Source: Brevibacillus panacihumi W25
GTDB taxonomy: Bacteria; Bacillota; Bacilli; Brevibacillales; Brevibacillaceae
Assembly (NCBI RefSeq): GCF_000503775.1
Contig: NZ_KI629787.1
Coordinates: 352,001 to 416,000 of the forward strand
Direction: 5' to 3'
Length of the DNA stretch: 64,000 bases
Numbering within the stretch: position 1 is the stretch's first letter; each line of letters opens with the position of its first letter. The translations under genes were made by a program, and so were the position numbers. This document shows, one piece after another, positions 19,035 through 27,450 of this stretch. The notes under the pieces were generated by a model. It was given only the letters and a program-made list of their open reading frames with translations, was not told where the DNA came from and did not search any database.

Positions 19035-19119
19035 AAAAAATCCCCCTCTGTTCTTCTGATACCAGCTTAACAAGATAAGGGGGGTAGACTCAAATCCAAT
19101 TTTGGGGCTTAAGAGCTAG

Positions 19120-19540
19120 TTTGTTACAGAAAGATAAATTCGGAAACTGGATCATAAGTAAAGAGTACAACCCAGAGATGTTAGCGGAAGCAATGTGTAA
19201 GATAAAAGGGTTTCAGTACAGTCCTGATGAAGCTGTTTTCTGGAAGCAAGGGAAGTCAACCGAGAATGATTTTATCTTTACTACTACTCAGTTAATTACA
19301 AGAGAGATTGCTGATCAAATCCAAGAACAGTTGAATGAGAATGAGTCGTTATTGATATGTTGTAAAGCATTTAATGTTCAACCAAGAGATTATCCTAATA
19401 TCACTTTTGAAAAAATTCCAGGTTCAATTCTTAACCGTTGTGAATTTGGACGTGATGACTACAGCTTAGAAATTGCAGAAATACCATACAAGGAAAAACA
19501 ATTTGAATTGGATTTCTTTGGAGAGGAAGATGAAGCATGA
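19120..19540 (+). pseudogene. 3' part of the split methyltransferase
   Basis: The frame reads on from the CTAG duplication: LLQKDKFGNWIISKEYN, then PEMLAEAMCKIKGF, a conserved C-terminal part of Mod-like methyltransferases. About 139 residues. A TTG at 19121 could start translation but has no ribosome site. It overlaps the Res start by 4 bp, so translation of Res in the intact operon was probably coupled to it; the insertion may therefore lower Res expression. Confidence 0.85.
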
Positions 19541-22242
19541 ATCGCTACGTCAAAACTATTTCAGCAAGACTAAGCCTACGTCCACCTCAACGTGAGTCTC
19601 TGGAAATTCTTGCAGATATTCTAGAAGTAATAAATATTGGTAAACAATCATCGAATTCATTATTAGAAGAAGTGAATATGGTGAGAGCTCTCTACCCGAG
19701 TGTTTCAGACTTTGAACGTGAGTTTCCTTCTCTATGCTTTGCTTTGGCGACAGGAGTTGGTAAAACACGCTTAATGGGTGCATTTATTACCTATCTATTT
19801 TTAGCTAAAGGGTTGAGGAACTTTTTTGTCCTTGCTCCTAACTTAACGATCTATAACAAGCTTATTAAGGACTTTACTCCAAATACACCAAAGTACGTTT
19901 TTAAAGGAATATCCGAGTTTGCAACAAACCCACCTGTTATTATTACAGGTGAAAATTATGAAGAAGCAAAAAGTATACGTTACAACCTTCTAGACACGAG
20001 TGAAGAAGTTCATATTAATATTTTTAACATCTCTAAAATAAACTCAGAGGTACGAGGAGGCAATTTACCTCGTATTAAAAGACTGAGTGAATATATTGGA
20101 CAAAGTTACTTTGAGTATTTGTCTACATTGCCTGATTTAGTTCTTCTAATGGATGAGTCACATCGCTATCGTGCATCTGCGGGGGTCAGGGTATTAAACG
20201 AGTTAAAACCAGTACTAGGGCTAGAATTAACAGCAACACCACAAGTTGAATCTGGAACAAGGGCTGTTCCCTTCAAAAATGTTATCTATAGCTATCCACT
20301 ACATAAAGCTATGGAAGACGGCTTTGTAAAAGAACCCGCTGTTGCTACTCGTGAAAACTTTAATCCGTCTCATTACTCTGAAGAACAGCTGGAAAGAATA
20401 AAGCTTGAAGATGGGATTACCATTCATGAGGAAACAAAGGTTGAATTAGAGGTTTATTCTAGACAATTTAAGCAACCCATTGTAAAACCTTTTGTTCTAA
20501 TTGTAGCCCAGGATACAGCTCATGCTACCGAGTTAGTGAAGATCATACAATCTGAAGATTTTTTTGATGGACGTTATAAAGATAAGGTTATAACAGTGCA
20601 TTCTAATCAACGCGGTGAGGAAAAGGATGAAACAATTCAACAGTTAATGGCTGTAGAAGATCCTTCTACGGAAACTGAGATCGTTATACACGTAAATATG
20701 CTTAAAGAGGGTTGGGACGTTACTAACCTTTATACAATTATTCCTTTAAGAGCGGCAAACTCTAAAACCTTGGTGGAGCAATCCATTGGGAGAGGATTAC
20801 GATTGCCCTATGGCAAAAGAACCGGAGTGCAGTCGGTTGATCGCTTAACCATAATAGCACACGATAAGTTCCAAGAGATTATTGATGAAGCAAATAATCC
20901 AAACTCAATTATCCGTCAAGGGGTTGTGATTGGTAGAGATGTAGCAAAAGAACAGAAAAAGGCGTTAACAGTGGTACCATTTCTTGAAGAAAGAGTAACC
21001 CAGAAAATTGAGGAGCAAATTCAGGAGCTATTAACTGAGAAGAAGAATGAAACAACTTATCAGACACCAACAGCAACAATACGTCAAGTAGTTGAATTAG
21101 TTCAGAAAAGGGTTGAATCATTAGAACACTTACCAACTTCTAAAGAGTTGAGTAAAGAGGAAGTAAAGCAAAGAATAATAAAAGAGGTAAAAGAGGCTTA
21201 TCTATCTGAAGAACTCGACCTATTTCCAGAAGAAAAGGACAATTTAGTTAAGCAGACGGTGGAAGTATATGTAGAACAGTTAATCAAACACACAATAGAT
21301 ATACCTCGTATTGTTGTTCAACCAGTAGGTGAACTTGCATGGGGGTATCATGACTTCGATCTTGATACAAGTGGCGTCCAACTTACACCAGTTGAGGACG
21401 ATATTCTAATACAACATTTACGTACACATGAGCGGGATACGATAAAGCGTAAGGATTTATCTTATAAAGAAGAGAAATTAGAAGATTATCTTGTGTCTGC
21501 ATTAATGGACTTCCCTGATGTATCTTACGATGATCATGCTGACCTACTTTATAAGTTAGCTAGTCAATTAATTGAGCACCTCAGAAGCTATTTGGCAGAT
21601 GATCGTGCTGTAGAGAATGTGTTGATGTACAATCGCTTGCGTTTAGCTGATCTTGTACATTCGCAAATGAAGGATCATTTTTATCAACAAGCTACTGATT
21701 ATGAGGTTAAGGTTAGTAAGGGATTTGAACGGCCAAAAGAAGTGCATTATACCACTATTCTAGAGGAAGGTGTTCGTCATTTCCGCCAGCAAGTCGAAGA
21801 CAAGTCTAAAATCAAAAGCTTGGTATTCGGTGGTTTCTTAAAGTGCCTTTATCCTACCCAGAAATTTGATTCAGACAGTGAGCGTCGCTTTGCTGTTATA
21901 TGTGAGAATGATGCAAATGTTTTAAAGTGGTTTAAGCCTTCTCTCGGTCAATTAAAGATTTATTATGGTCATAGTTCTACGTATAATCCGGACTTTGTTG
22001 TAGAAACAACCTCTCATAAATACATTTGTGAAATCAAAAGTGAAGCAGAAATGGAAGATAAGGTTGTTCAGGATAAAGCTAAAGCGGTAGTAAATTGGTG
22101 TAAGCATGCTTCTGAGCATGAAAGACAGCACGGTGGTAAGGAATGGTCGTACCTTCTTATCCCACATAATGAAGTTCAAGAGAATATGACTATTGAAGGG
22201 TTAAAAGCGCGATTCTTGAGAACTTTTATCTCAACAAGTTAG
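19537..22242 (+). CDS. res: type III restriction enzyme Res subunit (helicase-endonuclease)
   Basis: 901 residues. The DEAD/DEAH-like helicase core has Walker A ATGVGKTRLMG, motif II LLMDESHRYRA, motif III LTATPQ, and motif VI QSIGRGLRLPYG. The C-terminal endonuclease shows STYNPDFVVE followed by YICEIKSE, the PD...(E)xK signature of type III Res proteins. The GGAGAGGAAGATGAAGC context gives a ribosome site just ahead of the ATG, which overlaps the end of the methyltransferase by 4 bp. Type III Res acts in complex with Mod, cutting DNA after translocation; with Mod truncated, the complex may be inactive or unprotected. Confidence 0.92.
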   Translation: MNRYVKTISARLSLRPPQRESLEILADILEVINIGKQSSNSLLEEVNMVRALYPSVSDFEREFPSLCFALATGVGKTRLMGAFITYLFLAKGLRNFFVLAPNLTIYNKLIKDFTPNTPKYVFKGISEFATNPPVIITGENYEEAKSIRYNLLDTSEEVHINIFNISKINSEVRGGNLPRIKRLSEYIGQSYFEYLSTLPDLVLLMDESHRYRASAGVRVLNELKPVLGLELTATPQVESGTRAVPFKNVIYSYPLHKAMEDGFVKEPAVATRENFNPSHYSEEQLERIKLEDGITIHEETKVELEVYSRQFKQPIVKPFVLIVAQDTAHATELVKIIQSEDFFDGRYKDKVITVHSNQRGEEKDETIQQLMAVEDPSTETEIVIHVNMLKEGWDVTNLYTIIPLRAANSKTLVEQSIGRGLRLPYGKRTGVQSVDRLTIIAHDKFQEIIDEANNPNSIIRQGVVIGRDVAKEQKKALTVVPFLEERVTQKIEEQIQELLTEKKNETTYQTPTATIRQVVELVQKRVESLEHLPTSKELSKEEVKQRIIKEVKEAYLSEELDLFPEEKDNLVKQTVEVYVEQLIKHTIDIPRIVVQPVGELAWGYHDFDLDTSGVQLTPVEDDILIQHLRTHERDTIKRKDLSYKEEKLEDYLVSALMDFPDVSYDDHADLLYKLASQLIEHLRSYLADDRAVENVLMYNRLRLADLVHSQMKDHFYQQATDYEVKVSKGFERPKEVHYTTILEEGVRHFRQQVEDKSKIKSLVFGGFLKCLYPTQKFDSDSERRFAVICENDANVLKWFKPSLGQLKIYYGHSSTYNPDFVVETTSHKYICEIKSEAEMEDKVVQDKAKAVVNWCKHASEHERQHGGKEWSYLLIPHNEVQENMTIEGLKARFLRTFISTS

Positions 22243-22267
22243 GAGAGGAACTCAGCCTCTCCTTTGT
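22242..22267 (+). terminator. terminator after res
   Basis: GGAGAGG and CCTCTCC form a 7-bp stem followed by TTTGTT, at the Res stop. Confidence 0.7.
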
Positions 22268-22272
22268 TGAAG

Positions 22273-22509
22273 AATAACCAGTGAGGCGCTACCACTCCAT
22301 CGCCCATGTGGCGTGACTAGCGCTCAACTTTAGTGGGATACGCCGGAGGTCTCCGCCTGGGGCCAAAGGAAGAAGATGAATCAGGCTAGGTGCTGGGTCA
22401 GCGCGTCACTCCGCGAATCCATCACCGAAATTCAAATGAGTGACTGCGCTCGGAGATGCTCATGTGTCGCTGTTTTCGGACGGGGGTTCGAATCCCCCCG
22501 CCTCCACCA
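22273..22509 (+). ncRNA. ssrA: tmRNA (ssrA) 3' fragment, probable island attachment site
   Basis: The end reads GACGGGGGTTCGAATCCCCC then CGCCTCCACCA: a T-arm and acceptor strand with CCA, as at the 3' end of tmRNA. Upstream lie PK2-like elements (CCCATGTGGCGTGA and GTGGGATACGCC) and AATAACCAGTGAGGCGC, which corresponds to the region just after the tag stop codons. The acceptor 5' strand and tag-coding part are not in the window. The gene is thus cut at the tag stop, with the defence island joined on the left. tmRNA genes are common integration targets. Alternative: a tRNA-like gene remnant, less likely given the PK2 match. Confidence 0.75.
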
Positions 22510-22640
22510 AATACATAACAAATGAAGCCGCCTGATGAGAGAGCCCTGCAAAATCCCCTTGTTGGAGCTTGCAACTCGAGTAACCCCATTGAATTGTGTA
22601 AAAAAGAGGGCAATAACGAAAAAATGCAGTTCAATCTCCC

Positions 22641-24224
22641 TCAGGAGGCGGACTGCATTTTCTCTGTTAATTTTATCATCCGTTTTACATTTACGACGAA
22701 AGTCGTAAGTATTGCCTGTATTCGCATGCGAAAGAGACCACGGTACTTAGCCTTGGTCATCCCATGATACCTTTTTAGTTCCGCATTTTTATGTTCAATA
22801 ATCGGTCTGCGACAAATACGTTCCTTGAACGTATCGCTTTTCTCAAACTCGATTTGCTCTTGGTAATGTTCCGCCACAATCCGAATGGAATAGGTTTTGC
22901 TCTTCGCTCCTGGCTTGAAGCATCCTTCCTTAAGCGGGCACGCCTTGCATTTCTCGGTATCGAAATAGAAAACAAGAGAACGACTATTGCCACTTTGCTT
23001 GCTTCCTTGGACAGCTTTTCGAATACTGTGTTGTCCTGCCGGACAAATAACAAAGTCTGCATCCTTGTTGTATTCAAAACCTTCTTGTCTAAGCCCTCCG
23101 TTATGTACGATCGGGTTAAGTGGTACGACGGGTTGAATCTGCTTACTTTTCATCTCTTCCAAATTATCTTTACCCGAATATGCAGTGTCAGCAATCACTT
23201 CATGTACTTCTATACCTGCGTCCAAGGTTTGATTCAAAAGTTCTTTGAATTGTTTGCCGTCATCCGAACTTCCTTCAGTAACTTCCACAGCCGTAATGAT
23301 CTCTTCTTCTGTCATGGCGATATGTTCTTTGTAGCCAAAAAAGGATTTTGTATTGCTCTTCCATCCAAAGCGTGCATCCGGATCAATGGCCGACATAATG
23401 CCTTTATTGGCAAGGAGACGCTCGTCTTCCACGATGGCCTTGGCGATTCGAACTTTCTCCGAGATGGAACCTTCATGATCCGGCAACAACAACTCAACAG
23501 TTTCCCCAAGATTAGCCAGGTACTGAAGCATGATCTTCTCGGCATCCTCTTGATCTTCTTTCCTCAACCCCGGTAACTTCGGGAGTTTCTTCTCAAGCTT
23601 GGGATGCTTTTTCACCACAACACGGAACAGGCGCTTCGCCGCATCTCGAAGTACTTCAAGTGGCTTTTGTTTTTGCGAAGCTGCCAGTGTATGGGTGGAG
23701 TCCATGATGATCGTCTTTGACTTCACAAGACCTTTTTCAATGCACTGACGCACAACTGATATGAGCACCTCATCCACGGCTCCTGCTCCTAATCGATGAT
23801 TACGAAAGCGAGACAGTTGGGAGGGGTCAGGAAGGTTATCCTCCGGATTTACACCTAAAAACCACTTGTAAGCGAGGTTTACCTGCGTTTCCTGAATGAT
23901 GCGTTCATCCGAAAGATTGTAGAGAACTTGTAAAAACAGCAAACGAAACAGGAGTTCTGGTTCGTTAGCAGGTCTTCCGTAATGCTCACAATAAGAGGAA
24001 CGAACTAAGTCATGAATAAACGTGAAATCTACGATTTCATTGATTTTTCGTAATGGGTGATCCTCGGGAATCAGTTTGTATAATTCGGCATGGAAAGATG
24101 CCGTCATTTGTTTAGAGGGCTGTAGCAATGGTTCCAACTCTTTCGTTTTCTTTTCATTGTACAACAAAACCCAGTGCCAAAGGGGGTACTGGTTGAAAAC
24201 TCTACGGTTGGGGAGGAGAAGCAT
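22641..24224 (-). CDS. IS1182-family transposase
   Basis: Up to 527 residues. The conserved start HAELYKLIPEDHPLRKINEI, then YYGRP-like HYGRPANEPELLFRLLFLQ and SQLSRFRNHR, are typical of IS1182 transposases. DDE-type parts include IIMDSTHTLAA (first Asp), EVIADTAYSGK (second Asp) and RRPIIEHKNAELKRYHGM (Glu). A zinc-like CKACPLKEGC is present. The ATG at 24224 lies in an inverted repeat and is not convincing; ATG at 24107 (MTASFHAELY) or a TTG near 24162 is more likely the true start. Apparently intact. Confidence 0.92.
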   Translation of the reverse strand: MLLLPNRRVFNQYPLWHWVLLYNEKKTKELEPLLQPSKQMTASFHAELYKLIPEDHPLRKINEIVDFTFIHDLVRSSYCEHYGRPANEPELLFRLLFLQVLYNLSDERIIQETQVNLAYKWFLGVNPEDNLPDPSQLSRFRNHRLGAGAVDEVLISVVRQCIEKGLVKSKTIIMDSTHTLAASQKQKPLEVLRDAAKRLFRVVVKKHPKLEKKLPKLPGLRKEDQEDAEKIMLQYLANLGETVELLLPDHEGSISEKVRIAKAIVEDERLLANKGIMSAIDPDARFGWKSNTKSFFGYKEHIAMTEEEIITAVEVTEGSSDDGKQFKELLNQTLDAGIEVHEVIADTAYSGKDNLEEMKSKQIQPVVPLNPIVHNGGLRQEGFEYNKDADFVICPAGQHSIRKAVQGSKQSGNSRSLVFYFDTEKCKACPLKEGCFKPGAKSKTYSIRIVAEHYQEQIEFEKSDTFKERICRRPIIEHKNAELKRYHGMTKAKYRGLFRMRIQAILTTFVVNVKRMIKLTEKMQSAS

Positions 24225-24415
24225 GTTTCCAGGCGGAGCGATTGGCGGAGTCCAGCCTAGCGGAACAGCGAAGCCCGGGGAAACGAAAGCGCAACCTATG
24301 AATAAACTCCGGAGCTGCGCGCCGTTTTGCGCTTCCCCCGGGATCGCTGTGGAGCGGACAGTTTAACTCCCTTGCGGGACGTAGACCGTAGCGCAGATCG
24401 GAAACATGCTTCTCC
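24215..24415. repeat. 200-bp imperfect palindrome upstream of the transposase
   Basis: Perfect 16-bp ends, GGAGAAGCATGTTTCC (24215-24230) and its complement (24400-24415), enclose GC-rich sequence that is itself partly self-complementary (for example AGCGGAACAGCGA against a CGCTGTGGAGCG region). It could be a nested MITE-like element or a structured leader RNA. Confidence 0.7.
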
Positions 24416-24517
24416 CCACTACAGCTACATTCACGACACATGAATCCCCAGTACCTAAAAGCACTGGGGATTCAGTTTACAGATAGTAGGTGGACTTTTG
24501 CAGGGCTCTCCTGATGA

Positions 24518-24886
24518 GGGGGGCTTTTTTGTGCTTTTGGTAATCTCGTTATATTTGGCGGTTTCATCATCACTGTTGTAACCGCGATTGATCAGTCAAT
24601 GTTATCGCGAGGAACCCCATGTAATAATCGAGTCGGTTAGTGTATTCAAGTCTTTTCATACATATAGCATCGACTGATTTGAACAGCATAACCATGTGTA
24701 TCATCTTGGATTCTAGCTGGATGAAAACTCTGCTGACGTATTTCTCAACCAGTTGACAAAATGTTCTTCGGGTTAGATGTTTCGCTATCCAGTAGACCTC
24801 TCAATGTCAGTACGTCGTATTTCACTGAAACAGTAATAATACTGGTTCGGGGAGAGTAAAAGACTGAACAGAACCGAATGAGTGTG
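24518..24886. other. non-coding stretch after the IS1182 element
   Basis: The first 15 bp are the right half of the ssrA terminator (GGGGGGCTTTTTT). The rest shows no gene or repeat I can support. Confidence 0.4.
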
Positions 24887-25063
24887 GTACAGTTCTACCG
24901 GGCTTCCGATTTAGTTTCCGTGCTTCAGGAAAAATTTGCGGCAGGAACACTCAGCCGATTTCGCTAGAAATTGAAAAAGATAGATTTACTCATTCTTGAT
25001 GAAGTTGGCTACGTGCCGTTTAGCCAAATCGGGTCTGAGTTATTGTTTATCGGCGTTAGTTGA
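24887..25063 (+). pseudogene. istB: remnant of IS21-family istB ATPase
   Basis: Frame from 24893 reads FYRASDLVSVLQEKFAAGTL, then after an in-frame TAG, KIDLLILDEVGYVPFSQIGS. LLILDEVGYVPF is the Walker B region of IstB helper ATPases of IS21 elements. No Walker A part and no istA gene remain. Too short and interrupted to be functional. Confidence 0.8.
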
Positions 25064-25218
25064 TCGCCTGGTGCACCACGCTCATATCCTCTCATTTACG
25101 GGTGAGAGTTTCCACTTCAAGCAGGCAATGGATAGAATTCCTCTATAGTTTCAAACGGCTGGCAAGTGCTTAGGCAATTTTGACTGCAAAACTGAGCATT
25201 TTCTACTTGAAAAACCAG

Positions 25219-25480
25219 ATCGGCCGCCCCCATGGTAAACCCGTGGCTTTTGAAAGGCCTTATATTTCCGATAGTAGGTTGCTTCAAGGATGCCGACAAT
25301 ACGTAGCACCAATTTGGCTGTATACCCCAGCTGTATCCACTTGTCAGCCTTGAACCAGCTATTGTTTAAACTCGATTGGATGGCGTTTTCGTTGCATAAA
25401 AAATCCCCCTCTGTTCTTCTGATATCAGCTTAAGAAGATAAGGGGTGTATACTCAAATCCAATTTTGGGGCTTAAGAGCC
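25219..25480 (-). mobile_element. decayed copy of the IS3 element (right end)
   Basis: About 260 bp nearly identical to the IS3 element at 17577-19115: its left part matches around 18571-18710 (start of OrfB), its right part matches about 18985-19115 (start of OrfA and right terminal repeat). About 280 bp between the two are deleted, so both transposase genes are lost. The right terminus AATTTTGGGGCTTAAGAG is still recognisable. Confidence 0.88.
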
Positions 25481-25632
25481 AGAACACACGTTACCCATGT
25501 GCAGGGGCTATCTTTTTGAGGATAGATTCAATGTACTCCTTAGTACCAATTGTATACAATTTCCATCCTTATTAATGGCAGAGCATAATAGGAAGCAACA
25601 TCTTGTTAGCGTTACTTTGGAATAGTCCACCT

Positions 25633-25920
25633 TTAATTTAGAGGTTCTATAGAAACAAGCTTCGGCGATCCTATAAAGCTAGACTCATACTCTACAAAAT
25701 ATTCTTCGTTCACATTAATTAATTTCGTAATAACCCTCGGGACATTAATAGTTGTTTTCACGTTGAGCTGATCCTTAATTACCATGAAGTCATTGCTAAC
25801 CTCTATTACTTTTACGACTGCTACTGTCTTTTCCTTAAAATAAATACTCCATATTAGTAAAAGCACCATCATTACAAGAAACAATGTACCCAAAAAAACA
25901 ATAAGTTTTTTCTTTTTCAT
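25633..25920 (-). CDS. small single-pass membrane protein
   Basis: 95 residues. MKKKK start, then one hydrophobic segment (LIVFLGTLFLVMMVLLLIWS) and an extracytoplasmic domain of about 65 residues with beta-strand-like alternation (VKTTINVPRVITKLINV). AAAGGGGAT precedes the ATG. No lipobox. It faces the secreted-protein pseudogene at 26009 divergently; the two may have been a pair. Family unknown. Confidence 0.6.
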   Translation of the reverse strand: MKKKKLIVFLGTLFLVMMVLLLIWSIYFKEKTVAVVKVIEVSNDFMVIKDQLNVKTTINVPRVITKLINVNEEYFVEYESSFIGSPKLVSIEPLN

Positions 25921-26008
25921 TTACAAATCCCCTTTATTATCCAAGTATTGACAATTTTTTATGACATGGTTATGATTCCAATATACCATATATTAGTGGG
26001 TTTTCAAA

Positions 26009-27037
26009 ATGATTCCTTTTCTGAAGAAAAAATTCATAGCTATTCTAGTTGCAACTGTTACACTGACTAGCTTGATCCCATTTACTGTAAGTGCGGCCAG
26101 CAAAGACTTTAAAGAGATTGAAGAAGAGGTTAGTTTTGACATGGTTAAGGTCGGCGATCTCGATGTAACAGTTTATGAAGACGGAAGGGTGAAAGGTCTC
26201 GGAAAATCGAAATCCCAAAGGATTTCAAAAAACGAACGAAAAAAATACTTAAGATAATGGGTTTTTCTGAAAAAGAGATTGATACTTTACCAGAGGAAAT
26301 GCAAGAGGAATTGTTAGCTGAAGGTGGCGTTAAAGTGGACTCGGAAGTTGAGTATGAACCAACTATCTATACTGATCTAGATGGAGTTCAACACGTCGTC
26401 AATGAAAAAAAACAAAGAAAAAATTAAAAAAATTGCAAAGAAAGATTTTGAAAAACTACAAGAAATGGGATTGGTAAACGAAGATGTTACGGGAGATGTA
26501 ACGATTGCTGGAACTGAAATTGGTGATTATGAGGATGGAGATTTTAGAGGCTGGGGTTATATTATCTATCATGGTATAGAGGATAGTGAATATGAATATT
26601 CTTACTACACTAAATTTGAATGGAGTTCACGTCCTACACTTTATTTTACTGATCGAGTAGCGCATGCTTGGCAATACCATACAACATCGATAAGAACAAG
26701 CGCTGATTATGATGTGACTTATTTTAGTAGTAGCGGTAGAAAACTTGGAAGTATTGATTATGATCCAGATACTGAGCAGGATGTCTACGGTTCACTTGCA
26801 GAAATTGATATTGACTATCATGAAGGAATACATGATGGCTATCTGAAAGATAAGGTGCGTATACCTAAATCTCACAAAGGAGAAACAGGGACGTTTGTAT
26901 CTAGATATGTACACTCAAGTGCACCTAAATATGTTGATGGTTTTAGTATAGGCTATGGGCCGATATCTATTACAATTAAAGGCGCGAACTGGGTATATCC
27001 TTGGAGAAACAAATTTACGATAGGAAAAGACTATTAA
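26009..27037 (+). pseudogene. secreted protein gene broken by two homopolymer frameshifts
   Basis: The first 82 codons give a signal peptide (FLKKKFIAILVATVTLTSL to VSAASKDF). Near 26239-26245, in a run of seven A, the frame changes; the next segment (MGFSEKEIDTLPEEMQEELL) is in another frame. Near 26404-26411, in a run of eight A, the frame shifts back and stays open to 27037. One A added at the first run and one removed at the second give a single protein of about 342 residues. The C-terminal 170 residues are Tyr/Asp-rich and beta-like. Family unknown. Alternatives are sequencing error or phase variation at the A runs. Confidence 0.7.
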
Positions 27038-27133
27038 TGCTCCATTAATCTGTAGCCTTTTAATTCCCTAATCAAAATATTTTAAGTTTGTAGAAATACC
27101 TTACAGACACCAGTTGATCTTTGTTGCCATATA

Positions 27134-27166
27134 GCTCTCCGATAAGTTCGGAGAGTTTTATTTTAT
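27134..27166 (+). terminator. strong terminator
   Basis: CTCTCCGA and TCGGAGAG form a perfect 8-bp stem with TTTTATTTTATT after it, about 100 bp downstream of the secreted-protein gene. Confidence 0.85.
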
Positions 27167-27375
27167 TCGTCTGGTTGCCCCAGCAATGACAATCAAGGTA
27201 GCGGAATCCCATTCTTGATCGTAATTCTTAAATAGCTAATAGCGAATACTGGAATACTTTTTGAACATAGCCTGTATGGGGAAAAACTTGTCCTTCATGC
27301 TCAATTGTTCAAACTCTTCTCTGACAACAACATGATGCACATTCGCGTATCTCTGTTCAATCTTGTAACTATGAG
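27167..27375. other. remnant sequence with a short minus-strand open stretch
   Basis: On the minus strand about 45 codons are open (YKIEQRYANVHHVVVREEFE and on), then stopped. No family recognised; no start or ribosome site. Confidence 0.25.
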
Positions 27376-27450
27376 CGGTTTAACCCCTCAAAATTTGAGT
27401 TATTCTCCCTTAATCTCGCTGCTTTGTATACTTGGATTGTCAACACCTGA

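Larger units (their letters stand above)
17577..19115 (+). mobile_element. IS3-family insertion sequence inside the methyltransferase gene
   Basis: 1,539 bp with imperfect terminal repeats: left CGGTTTAACCCCTCAAAATT, right (complement) CTCTTAAGCCCCAAAATTGG. CTAG is duplicated on both sides (17573-17576 and 19116-19119). Removing the element and one CTAG restores an open methyltransferase frame reading through APS-LLQKDK. Two overlapping minus-strand genes (OrfA and OrfB) encode the transposase. Decayed relatives lie at 25219-25480 and at 27376-28790. Confidence 0.93.
22539..24510 (-). mobile_element. IS1182-like element inserted in the ssrA terminator
   Basis: Perfect 15-bp terminal inverted repeats, GAGAGCCCTGCAAAA at 22539-22553 and its complement at 24496-24510. 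CTGATGA is duplicated on both sides (22532-22538 and 24511-24517; one more C can be counted). Closing the gap gives AAGCCGCCTGATGAGGGGGG then CTTTTTT, a hairpin with a T run right after the tmRNA end, so the element landed in the loop of the ssrA terminator. One transposase gene is inside. Confidence 0.9.

Noticed and set aside
13387..22242. DISARM or BREX system
   Set aside because: The SNF2 helicase and methylase fit in part, but drmA/drmB/drmC or pglZ/brxC-like genes are absent and a type III Res is present.
22791..23576. A 261-codon plus-strand open frame
   Set aside because: It is antisense to the IS1182 transposase, whose motifs are clear; no ribosome site or family features on the plus strand.
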